Source: Bacteroidales bacterium UBA3834 (GTDB lineage: Bacteria; Bacteroidota; Bacteroidia; Bacteroidales; P3). From it: a DNA stretch of 64,000 bases. The notes below the pieces were generated by a model, which was given only the letters and a program-made list of their open reading frames with translations, was not told the DNA's origin and searched no databases. Positions within the stretch are counted from its first letter, which is position 1; every line of letters starts with the position of its first letter. The position numbers were made by a program, and so were the translations under genes. The DNA lies in assembly GCA_002392965.1 (NCBI GenBank), contig DGIA01000022.1, positions 12,458 to 76,457 on the forward strand, written 5' to 3'. Below, piece after piece: positions 44,381-51,745 of the stretch.

Positions 44381-45283
44381 TTATTCCCAATATTCTACTT
44401 CATATTCGATGATACCCATCGGGGTTTTCGCATAGATTAGCACATCGCGTTCGTCGTAGCGATAATACTCATCGGAAGGTTCTGTGTTTGTCGGATCATC
44501 GTAGATTTTCCAATGCTCACGGCGTTCCTTGCGAGTGCCGTCGGGACGGAAGGTAATGGTTACATCGGCCTCTAGGTCCAGATCGTACATCTTTCCTGTC
44601 TGCGAGACGAGGACCCCGTTGGCATCATAGTTATAGTCGAGTGTGTCCCACGATTCATAATAATAGGTTCTGCTGGCAACAATGCGTCCCGAAGCATCAT
44701 AGAAGAGATTACGGTCGCGGTATCCCGACCCCTCGTCGTTGCAATACTCATGCAACATGCGCCCTGCGGAATCATACTCGCACAAATAACGAAGCGTATC
44801 GCTATATTCCTTTCCCCAATCAATAACATAGACACACTCCGTAAGGCCGAAACGGGGATGCACCTTGCGAGAATAGAGATGGTATTCGCTTACGCCCTCA
44901 TGATACTTGCCGAAACTCTCACGCTTGACATGCTGCACAATACCGTCAGCGGCATACTCGATACTGCATCGTGACATCAACTCGCGGCGCGGCATCGGGT
45001 TGGCGGAGGAACTGACCCATTGATAAGTCTCGTGCAAAACCAGGCGGCCCAGATCGTCATACACATTGCGATAGGCGGTGTCGGCACTGTATCCGTGGCG
45101 GTCATAGTACTCTGTATGCTTCAGCATCCGTGCACCAGTCAATGTATCAATGGAATAAGTGCGTATCACTTTGATAGGCTTGGCAGTATGCGTAGGGAAA
45201 TACGGCAAATCCATAAGTGCCCACTGTCCCATGGCAGGCAGAACCATTGCAACAAACAGCAGTATCAGTCCGGCTTTCTTCAT
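44381..45283 (-). CDS. Secreted protein with YD/RHS-like strand repeats
   Basis: The start at 45283 gives a 300-residue protein with a signal peptide (MKKAGLILLFVAMVLPAMGQ); a longer in-frame extension overlaps ruvB and is unlikely. Short repeats such as YRNVYDDLGRLVLHETY, YLCEYDSAGRMLHEY and LFYDASGRIVASRTYY follow the Y-D-x-x-G-R pattern of YD repeats, which form beta-sheet shells or barrels. Similar small repeat proteins are common among Bacteroidetes exports and have no agreed role. It lies 4 bp after the ruvB stop and is probably co-transcribed with it. No T9SS sorting domain is seen. Confidence 0.78.
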   Translation of the reverse strand: MKKAGLILLFVAMVLPAMGQWALMDLPYFPTHTAKPIKVIRTYSIDTLTGARMLKHTEYYDRHGYSADTAYRNVYDDLGRLVLHETYQWVSSSANPMPRRELMSRCSIEYAADGIVQHVKRESFGKYHEGVSEYHLYSRKVHPRFGLTECVYVIDWGKEYSDTLRYLCEYDSAGRMLHEYCNDEGSGYRDRNLFYDASGRIVASRTYYYESWDTLDYNYDANGVLVSQTGKMYDLDLEADVTITFRPDGTRKERREHWKIYDDPTNTEPSDEYYRYDERDVLIYAKTPMGIIEYEVEYWE

Positions 45284-45287
45284 CACT

Positions 45288-46310
45288 TCAGAACAATTCC
45301 TGCTGGTTGCCGTTGGTCTTGATTTTGCCGAGGTGCTGGTAAGCGAGCATCGTGACTTCGCGTCCGCGGGGAGTGCGCATAAGGTAGCCTTCCTGGATGA
45401 GGTAGGGTTCATAGACCTCCTCCACCGTGCCCGCTTCTTCGCCGACGGCGGTGGCTATGGTGTTGATGCCCACGGGGCCGCCCTTGAACTTGTCGATGAT
45501 GGTGGTGAGAATACGGATATCCATATCGTCCAATCCATTGCGATCAACATTGAGGGCCTGTAGGGCGTAGCGCGCGATGTCGAGCGTGATAGTGCCATCG
45601 CCCTTCACCTGGGCAAAGTCGCGTACACGGCGCAGCAGGCGGTTGGCGATACGGGGGGTGCCACGCGAACGGCGCGCAATCTCGATGGCGCTCTCGCTGG
45701 TTATCTTCACCTGCAGCAATGAGGCGGAACGGTTGACGATACGGGTGAGGGTATCGGTATCATAATATTCGAGACGGCAGTTGATGCCGAAGCGGGCACG
45801 CAGGGGAGCGGTGAGCATTCCGCTGCGGGTGGTGGCACCAATGAGGGTAAAGGGCTTGAGTGTGAGCTGCACCGAGCGTGCCGCGGGGCCGCTCTCGATC
45901 ATGATGTCGATGCGGAAATCCTCCATGGCGCTGTAGAGATACTCCTCCACCACAGGCGACAGGCGGTGAATCTCGTCGATGAAAAGCACGTCGTTGGGCT
46001 GCAGCGAGGTAAGCAGGCCTGCCAGGTCGCCGGGCTTGTCGAGCACCGGGCCGCTAGTGGTCTTAATATTCACCCCCAGTTCATTTGCAATAATATTACT
46101 CAATGTGGTCTTGCCGAGGCCTGGAGGGCCATAGAGCAACACATGGTCGAGCGGCTCGCTGCGCTCTTTGGCGGCACGGACGAAGACCTTCAAGTTCTCC
46201 ACCACCTGCTGCTGACCTGCGAAACTGTCGAACCCCGAAGGGCGCAACGCGCGCTCTATCTCCCTCTCTTTCGCAGAGATACTTCGGCCTTCCAAATTAT
46301 CATTACTCAC
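45288..46310 (-). CDS. ruvB: Holliday junction branch migration helicase RuvB
   Basis: The 340-residue AAA+ ATPase is full length. It begins with ERALRPSGFDSFAGQQQVVENLKVF. Walker A is LYGPPGLGKTTLSNIIANELG, Walker B is DVLFIDEIHRLSPVVEEYLYSAMEDF, and the sensor region is FTLIGATTRSGMLTAPLRARFG. The arginine finger lies in GTPRIANRLLRRVRDFAQ. The C-terminal winged helix ends LMRTPRGREVTMLAYQHLG. RuvB rings with RuvA drive branch migration of Holliday junctions. No ruvA or ruvC is in the window. A -7 element precedes it. Confidence 0.97.
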   Translation of the reverse strand: MSNDNLEGRSISAKEREIERALRPSGFDSFAGQQQVVENLKVFVRAAKERSEPLDHVLLYGPPGLGKTTLSNIIANELGVNIKTTSGPVLDKPGDLAGLLTSLQPNDVLFIDEIHRLSPVVEEYLYSAMEDFRIDIMIESGPAARSVQLTLKPFTLIGATTRSGMLTAPLRARFGINCRLEYYDTDTLTRIVNRSASLLQVKITSESAIEIARRSRGTPRIANRLLRRVRDFAQVKGDGTITLDIARYALQALNVDRNGLDDMDIRILTTIIDKFKGGPVGINTIATAVGEEAGTVEEVYEPYLIQEGYLMRTPRGREVTMLAYQHLGKIKTNGNQQELF

Positions 46311-46355
46311 TGTTACTTTTTTTTACAAGGTGCGTGTGCCCTTCAGTTCATGCTG

Positions 46356-46363
46356 CAAAAATA
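46356..46363 (-). promoter_or_regulatory. -7 promoter element for ruvB
   Basis: The minus strand reads TATTTTTG followed by CAGC, 46 bp before the ATG at 46310. Confidence 0.5.
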
Positions 46364-46454
46364 CGACTTTTCTCAGACATGACAAAAAAATAATAACCGC
46401 ACCACACAAAAAGCATCGCAAAAACAAAAAACAACCACTCATTTTCAAGATCTT

Positions 46455-46575
46455 ACGCGCTTTTTACAACAGCCTGATACTTAGCTCTGAATCCCTTCTG
46501 GTTCCGTACTGCCTCAGTTCTGGTTCAGTATATGGCATAGACCCATAAGGGGACAAGAGACCTGATATGAGGCAT
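46455..46575. repeat. 11-bp-period repeat, copy C
   Basis: Read on the minus strand, this stretch divides into about ten consecutive 11-mers of related form, such as TGAACCAGAAC, TGAGGCAGTAC and GGAACCAGAAG. The 11-mers ending in ATATCAGG and GTATCAGG are exactly 88 bp (eight units) apart. The block at 46462-46493 matches copies A and B near 26.5-26.8 kb in reversed orientation. It lies in the divergent gap between ruvB and the universal stress gene; no clear -7 box for the latter was found. Confidence 0.65.
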
Positions 46576-46684
46576 GCAATCACGAATCGACACCAAAGAA
46601 AAAATACACCTCGATACAATAAACGAACGAAATGTGCGTTGCATATGACATATATATACTAAATTTTAACGAGCGAAAAACACC

Positions 46685-47524
46685 ATGAAATCCATCATCG
46701 TAGGAACCGATTTCTCGGAAGGGTCGTATGTGGCTCTCGATTTGGCTGTGGATGTAGCCAACCGCATGCAGTGTGACATCAACCTGGTGTGGGTACGTCG
46801 CGAAAAGATGCTTTTCACCGGCGAGCAAATGGACATGCTCACCACCCTAGCCAAGGAGAAGCTGCAGTCCCTCTGTGAAAAATACGCCCCGAAGATGACC
46901 AGCGGCAGCATACACAGCAGTATCATTAGCGGCCGTGTATCGACAGCCATCGCCGAAGCTGCCCGCCGTGAACTGGCGCCCATGATTGTCATCGGCACCA
47001 ACGGCGCCTCGGGCTTCGAGAAATATGTCATCGGCAGCCAGGCAGCCCGCATCGTGCAGGATTCGCCCTGCCCCGTGCTGACCATGCGCCAGGGTTACGA
47101 TTTCCACAAACGGCTGGAACGCATCGTGGTGCCTCTGCGCGTCAATGTCAACTCGCGCCAAAAGGTGCCGCCCGCAGCCACCATGGCTAAAATCTTCGGT
47201 TCGGAGGTACACATCCTCGGACTACTCGACCTCAAAGAGGAGATGTCCGCACTGCGTACCTACATCGGACAGAGCATCGACTACCTGGAACGCGAAGGAG
47301 TGCCTTACAAATTCGAAATCCGCTCCTATTCCAGCTACAGCGACACGGTGCTGGGCTATGCCGACGAAATCAAGGCCGACCTTGTGATCATCAACACAGA
47401 ACAAGATCGCGTCATCTCGCAATTCTTCCTCGGCACCAACGCACAGCAGGTAGTCCACAAATCCCAGATTCCCGTGCTCTGCATCCACCCCGAGGATTAT
47501 ATCAACATTGCCGCCAAAGTGTGA
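46685..47524 (+). CDS. Tandem universal stress protein
   Basis: The 279-residue protein contains two UspA domains. The first (about residues 1-140) has MKSIIVGTDFSEGSYVALDLAVDVA and the nucleotide-binding loop IGTNGASGFEKYVIGSQAARIVQDSPCPVL. This fits the G-2x-G-9x-G-S/T motif of ATP-binding members. The second (about 145-279) is more diverged and ends FFLGTNAQQVVHKSQIPVLCIHP, where the loop glycines are only partly kept. Such proteins help cells survive starvation or redox stress. The gene is followed after 12 bp by a flavoprotein gene. Confidence 0.92.
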   Translation: MKSIIVGTDFSEGSYVALDLAVDVANRMQCDINLVWVRREKMLFTGEQMDMLTTLAKEKLQSLCEKYAPKMTSGSIHSSIISGRVSTAIAEAARRELAPMIVIGTNGASGFEKYVIGSQAARIVQDSPCPVLTMRQGYDFHKRLERIVVPLRVNVNSRQKVPPAATMAKIFGSEVHILGLLDLKEEMSALRTYIGQSIDYLEREGVPYKFEIRSYSSYSDTVLGYADEIKADLVIINTEQDRVISQFFLGTNAQQVVHKSQIPVLCIHPEDYINIAAKV

Positions 47525-47536
47525 CGGCGCGACCGG

Positions 47537-48799
47537 ATGGAGGCAAACTTACATAACAATACAGTGTTCGACACCGTCATTGTGGGAGGTGGTGCCGCCG
47601 GGCTGATGGCCGCCGTCACCGCAGCTGAGCGGGGACGCAAGATCCTGCTATTGGAAAAGATGGACCAGGCGGGACGCAAACTGCGCATCACCGGCAAAGG
47701 ACGGTGCAACCTTACCAACACCAACCCCTTGCGCGACACATTGCCGCATATAGGACCCGATTCGCGGTGGCTCCGCAATGCCTACGGCCGCTTCTTCAAC
47801 CGCGAATTGATGGATTTCTTTGAAAGCCGCGGCGTGGCGTTGACCGTGGAGCGCGGCAACCGTGTCTATCCTGCATCGGGCAAGGCTCTGGACATTTTTC
47901 TCGCCCTGGTCAACGAACTGGAAAGTCGCGACAACGTGAACATCCGCAAAAACACCACCGTCAAGCAGATAGAAACCTACGACGGACAGGCCACTGCCGT
48001 CATCCTGCAAAGCGGCGAACGCATCGCCTGCCGCCAGATCATACTGGCCACCGGAGGCCTCTCCTACCCCACCACAGGCTCCACCGGTGCTGGCTACCGC
48101 ATTGCCAAAGAGTTGGGACACACTGTCGTGGAGCCCGTACCCGCATTGGTAGCACTCAAATGCCAAGAGTCGATTCCCGAAGAACTGATGGGCTTCCAAC
48201 TCAAAAACGTCCAACTTTCAATCCTCGACACCCAGCGTGCAATCTACATCTCCCCCATTGGCGAAATGACATTCTGCAACGACGGTTTGGCTGGCCCCAT
48301 CGTACTCAGTGCCAGCCGTGTGGCAAGTCGCCCTCTGCACGAAGGACAACCACTGACTGCACGGATCGACCTCAAACCCGCCCTCACCGCCGACCAACTG
48401 GACAAACGTCTCCAAGCCGATCTGGACGCCAATGGCACACGAATCTTCAACGACGCCCTGCGACTTTGGATGCCTGCCGAACTGATACCATTGGCCCTCA
48501 AACAACTACACATCGAATACTACAAACGGCTCAACCAAATCAATGGCGACGAACGTCGGCGACTGGGTCGATGGCTCAAAGGCGTGGTATTCACGCTCAC
48601 AGGCACCCACGATTGGACAGAAGCGGTCATCACCCAAGGAGGAGTCGCCGTGGGCGAAGTGAACCCCAAAACTATGGAGTCCAAACTGGTACATGGCCTG
48701 TATATCGTCGGTGAACTACTGGATCTCGACGCCGACACAGGTGGCTACAACCTCCAGATAGCCTTCTCCACCGGTTATGCCGCCGGCATGGCAGTATAG
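47537..48799 (+). CDS. HI0933/BaiN-family flavoprotein
   Basis: The 420-residue protein binds FAD through the N-terminal motif VIVGGGAAGLMAAVTAAERGRKILLLEK (about residues 13-40). It carries the family signatures GRKLRITGKGRCNLTN (about 46-61), LATGGLSYPTTGSTGAGYRIA and the C-terminal TQGGVAVGEVNPKTMESKLVHGLYIVGELLDLDADTGGYNLQIAFSTGYAAG. Members are NAD(P)/FAD-dependent oxidoreductases. One, BaiN, acts on bile acids, but most have no known substrate, so none is assigned. It follows the stress-protein gene after 12 bp. The 200 bp after it hold no recognisable gene. Confidence 0.9.
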   Translation: MEANLHNNTVFDTVIVGGGAAGLMAAVTAAERGRKILLLEKMDQAGRKLRITGKGRCNLTNTNPLRDTLPHIGPDSRWLRNAYGRFFNRELMDFFESRGVALTVERGNRVYPASGKALDIFLALVNELESRDNVNIRKNTTVKQIETYDGQATAVILQSGERIACRQIILATGGLSYPTTGSTGAGYRIAKELGHTVVEPVPALVALKCQESIPEELMGFQLKNVQLSILDTQRAIYISPIGEMTFCNDGLAGPIVLSASRVASRPLHEGQPLTARIDLKPALTADQLDKRLQADLDANGTRIFNDALRLWMPAELIPLALKQLHIEYYKRLNQINGDERRRLGRWLKGVVFTLTGTHDWTEAVITQGGVAVGEVNPKTMESKLVHGLYIVGELLDLDADTGGYNLQIAFSTGYAAGMAV

Positions 48800-49000
48800 A
48801 CCACCCGCCCAAGCCGATTTACCTCACACCCGTAACAGGAAGCACAGAAAAGCTTTCGCATCGAGGGCCATAGCCACCCGTCTCCATCTCGACACTGCCC
48901 AAATTCACTATTTGTGCGCCCTACATCGAATCAAGGCAGACCATCCAATAATAGCCACACACCTCCAAACCACAAACCCTCTTTTTTATCACGATCACAT

Positions 49001-49037
49001 AAAAAGAGGGTGCCTCAATTGCTTGAAGCACCCTCTT
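49001..49037 (-). terminator. Terminator of the DUF177-rpmF operon
   Basis: On the minus strand an 8-bp stem (GAGGGTGC with GCACCCTC) is followed by TTTTTAT, 18 bp past the rpmF stop. The distal stem arm and its T tract can instead pair with 48977-48990, an inverted copy, giving two mutually exclusive hairpins. Confidence 0.8.
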
Positions 49038-49054
49038 CTCTCTTGGCTCAAGAT

Positions 49055-49240
49055 TTACTCCTCGGCACCTTTTTCGATGGCGAGCTTACCACGGTAGTAG
49101 CCGCACTCGGGGCATACATGGTGGTACATAACTTGGGCTCCGCAGTTGCTGCAAGTGGTCAACTGCGCTTTCTCCAACGCATCATGCGTTCTTCTCTTAG
49201 CCGTACGGGTCTGCGAGAATCTGTGTTTTGGATGTGGCAT
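49055..49240 (-). CDS. rpmF: 50S ribosomal protein L32
   Basis: The 61-residue basic protein begins MPHPKHRFSQTRTAKRRTHD, the classical L32 N-terminus. It has a zinc ribbon with two CxxC pairs (TTCSNCG and HVCPECGYY), so this is the zinc-binding form. L32 is part of the large subunit near the peptide exit region. The gene follows the DUF177 gene after 21 bp, the widely conserved yceD-rpmF pair, and is followed by a terminator. Confidence 0.97.
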   Translation of the reverse strand: MPHPKHRFSQTRTAKRRTHDALEKAQLTTCSNCGAQVMYHHVCPECGYYRGKLAIEKGAEE

Positions 49241-49261
49241 ATTACTATTTTTTTTGTTTAT

Positions 49262-49768
49262 TTATTTCAACTTCCTCAAAGCTTCCCATCGCGGGTCGGT
49301 ATAGTCGGCCTCGCGTTGAGGCTCGTCGCCGGTGATATACTTCGCCATCTCTGGGTCGCAGTCTCCTTCAGAGTGCATGTGCTGCAGGGGTATCCTCACG
49401 GCCACGTATTCGTATAGCCACGGTGTGAGGTCTATCTCGTTGGCACCTTCGGGCAGAATCGCCGTCTCCTCATCATCACTCACCTCGGTGTCGCTGAAGT
49501 GCACACTCAAATGCTCTTCTCCCTCCACATTCACCTTCATCTCTCCGAGGCATCGGTCACACTGTGTTGTCACCTCTCCAGCAAAAGAAAAAGTAAACAA
49601 CAACACGTGCTCCATTCGTTCCATTTTGACGTCGAAATTCACCTTTCCACCCTTGATTTCTTCATTTTTGAAGTCCTCGAAGAGGGGGGTATCAAGCAGG
49701 AACTTATAACTATAAACTCCTGACTTCAAACCCGTAAAGCGAATCACTCTATCGTCATTCCTGCCCAT
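49262..49768 (-). CDS. DUF177 (YceD-like) protein
   Basis: The 168-residue acidic protein belongs to DUF177. It has the conserved core LFTFSFAGEVTTQCDRCLGEMKVNVEGE (about 75-102) and the acidic patch DDEETAILPEGANEIDLTPWLYEYVAVRIPLQHMH. In other bacteria the family is linked to 23S rRNA accumulation and large-subunit assembly, which fits its pairing with rpmF. A -7 element stands just upstream, so it is the first gene of the pair. Confidence 0.9.
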   Translation of the reverse strand: MGRNDDRVIRFTGLKSGVYSYKFLLDTPLFEDFKNEEIKGGKVNFDVKMERMEHVLLFTFSFAGEVTTQCDRCLGEMKVNVEGEEHLSVHFSDTEVSDDEETAILPEGANEIDLTPWLYEYVAVRIPLQHMHSEGDCDPEMAKYITGDEPQREADYTDPRWEALRKLK

Positions 49769-49789
49769 TTCTCACTCCTATTGAGTTTG

Positions 49790-49797
49790 CAAAAATA
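49790..49797 (-). promoter_or_regulatory. -7 promoter element for DUF177-rpmF
   Basis: The minus strand reads TATTTTTG followed by CAAA, 22 bp before the ATG at 49768. Confidence 0.55.
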
Positions 49798-49891
49798 CAA
49801 AGATTATTTAAACTGGCAAAAAAAATCTTCTTTTTTGCAGTTGATTTTTCCTGCACATGTTTGATTTTTTATGTCGAATCACTTTTTTTTT

Positions 49892-49899
49892 GTACTTTT
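49892..49899 (+). promoter_or_regulatory. -7 promoter element for the LysE-type gene
   Basis: TACTTTTG followed by CAGC is an exact TAnnTTTG match 21 bp before the ATG at 49920. It shows that the in-frame ATG at 49857 is upstream of the transcript. Confidence 0.6.
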
Positions 49900-49919
49900 G
49901 CAGCCTCATTTTCGCCAAA

Positions 49920-50663
49920 ATGGAAATACTGATCGGCATACTCTGCGGCTTGGTGCTATCGCTGTTCTTCAGTTTCGGACCTGGTTTCTGGGGGCTGATA
50001 CAGAACAGCATACACTATGGTTTCCGTAAAGGGGTGGCTTTCGAGGCTGGCGTAAACTTCAGCGACATTGTGATGGTTGTCTTGCTGCTCACCCTGTTCA
50101 ACAAAGACTCCATCACCACCGTCCTACGCACTCCTGTGGCCTCCATCATCGGTGGTTCAGTAGTGATTATCTTCGGACTAATCACCATGTTACGCCGCCC
50201 GACCATGACCGTTGAGAACAAAGGTCGCATCAGGGTGGTGATGAAAAAAGCCCCTCGTAGCCGTGAACTGGTGCTCTACGGATTTGCCCTCAACACAGCC
50301 AACCCTTCTGTTTGGCTCTACTGGGCCGCCATGACTGCCGTCGTCAAGGCCGAGGTCCACTTCAACGATCTGGAAATCTTCCTATTCTTCATCAGCATGC
50401 TATTGGCGGAGTTGGCCGGCGGCATCCTGAAATGCCGATTAGCCTCCATGCTGCACAACATTCTATCACCCAAAGTACTGTCGGTGGTGAACCGTGTCAT
50501 GGGAACCATCCTGATCAGCTTGGGCATCTACCTGATTGTCCACATGGTGATACAATTGCGCCACCCCGAACGGCCCGAGAAGGAACCCACCGAGGTGGTC
50601 ACACAAATTATCCACCAATCGCTTCACCCGAAGGAAAGCGAGGATACCCTTTATTTTGAATAA
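49920..50663 (+). CDS. LysE/RhtB-type amino-acid exporter family protein
   Basis: From the ATG at 49920 the product is 247 residues with six predicted membrane segments (about 3-22, 38-57, 62-82, 112-134, 140-160 and 180-205). Family features include FSFGPGFWGLIQNSIHYGFRKGVAFEAGVNFSDIVM in the first third, which parallels the GP-x-x motif of LysE exporters. ANPSVWLYWAAMTAVVK fits the NPK-like region in the middle. Such proteins export amino acids or related small molecules. A C-terminal cytoplasmic tail of about 40 residues is charged. The 3' end overlaps the convergent leucine-rich-repeat gene by 13 bp. Confidence 0.82.
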   Translation: MEILIGILCGLVLSLFFSFGPGFWGLIQNSIHYGFRKGVAFEAGVNFSDIVMVVLLLTLFNKDSITTVLRTPVASIIGGSVVIIFGLITMLRRPTMTVENKGRIRVVMKKAPRSRELVLYGFALNTANPSVWLYWAAMTAVVKAEVHFNDLEIFLFFISMLLAELAGGILKCRLASMLHNILSPKVLSVVNRVMGTILISLGIYLIVHMVIQLRHPERPEKEPTEVVTQIIHQSLHPKESEDTLYFE

Positions 50664-51739
50664 AAGACCTTTGCCGTCCGTCCGTCGGACAAACGGAGCA
50701 CATAGACACCCGTTGCCGGGAGTCTAAGAAGCTGCCTCTCGGAAGCTGTACGCACAACCACCTGGCAGCGTCCAGCCATGTCATACAACTCCATTCCGCA
50801 GCCCTCGGCATGTGCAACCTCAACACCGTCGGCCACTGCGACAACTGTCAGTTGCGCCGGCTGTTCCACCTGCTCGACTGCTATCGGGCATGTCGCCTCA
50901 ACCAGCGTAAGCGCATTCCAATACTGAGCATTTTGATAAACTTGCAGAGATCCGCACGGCACCTTCACTGCCGTGTTCACCCCCTGGAAGGCATCGTCGG
51001 CCAATACCGGAGGCACCGAAGCACGCATGCGCACCGTGTCAAGTTCACTGCACCCTTGGAATGCAGCCTCACCGATATAACGCAAGTTCTCAGGCAGTTC
51101 CACCCCGTCCATATAACGGCAGCCATAGAACGCATTGTTGGCGATACCCGTCACATGCTCAGGTACCAAGACCTCTCCTGCCACCGTGTTGGCCACCGAG
51201 ACCACCCAGTCACCGATGGCGAGCACGAGGCTCGCCGACCAATTGTCGGCATTCCTGTAGTATGCCGTGCCGTAGAACGCCTGCATGGCGATACGCGTCA
51301 AAGTGGATGGCAGCTGAATGGTATCCAGAGAACTACACATATGGAATGCCAAGCGGTCGATATTGGTCAGCCCCTCTTCTATGAAGAGTGAGGTCATGGC
51401 CGAATCATTGGCGAATGCCAATGCACCGATGGTGGTAACCGAAGCAGGGACATTGACCGAGGTAATGCGGTCGCAATCCTTGAATGCCGAGTTGTCAATA
51501 GCCTTCACACTGTAGGTTGTTCCATCGTGGGTCACCGCGGCAGGAATCGTCAGCCGGCCCTGAGGGTCGTTGTAGCCATCCCATCCATCGCTTCCGCCCG
51601 GGGCCACCACTTTCACTGTGTTGGCAGTCAGCACCGTGTAGTACAGGCGCTGTCCTTGCGGCGTGTCGAGGCTGAAAGAGAATGCCCTCGCCATAGAAAA
51701 AGTGGTGAGAAGCATTGTCAGTGTCAAAATCTTTTTCAT
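50651..51739 (-). CDS. BspA-type leucine-rich-repeat secreted protein
   Basis: The 362-residue protein has a signal peptide (MKKILTLTMLLTTFSMARA) and then LRR_5/BspA-type repeats of about 23 residues (about 85-255). Examples are VKAIDNSAFKDCDRITSVNVP, VTTIGALAFANDSAMTSLFI and LRYIGEAAFQGCSELDTVRM. The last 60 residues (GMELYDMAGRCQVVV through GVYVLRLSDGRTAKVFYSK) look like a short T9SS sorting domain. BspA proteins of oral Bacteroidetes bind host proteins and other bacteria. Here binding is only inferred. The gene starts 6 bp after the stop codon of methylmalonyl-CoA mutase. Confidence 0.82.
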   Translation of the reverse strand: MKKILTLTMLLTTFSMARAFSFSLDTPQGQRLYYTVLTANTVKVVAPGGSDGWDGYNDPQGRLTIPAAVTHDGTTYSVKAIDNSAFKDCDRITSVNVPASVTTIGALAFANDSAMTSLFIEEGLTNIDRLAFHMCSSLDTIQLPSTLTRIAMQAFYGTAYYRNADNWSASLVLAIGDWVVSVANTVAGEVLVPEHVTGIANNAFYGCRYMDGVELPENLRYIGEAAFQGCSELDTVRMRASVPPVLADDAFQGVNTAVKVPCGSLQVYQNAQYWNALTLVEATCPIAVEQVEQPAQLTVVAVADGVEVAHAEGCGMELYDMAGRCQVVVRTASERQLLRLPATGVYVLRLSDGRTAKVFYSK

Positions 51740-51745
51740 AAGAGC

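Noticed and set aside
48800..49000. Possible small gene after the flavoprotein (open frame 48777-49097)
   Set aside because: The frame has no ribosome site or promoter and unusual composition (many His, Arg and Pro), and it runs into the terminator and rpmF.
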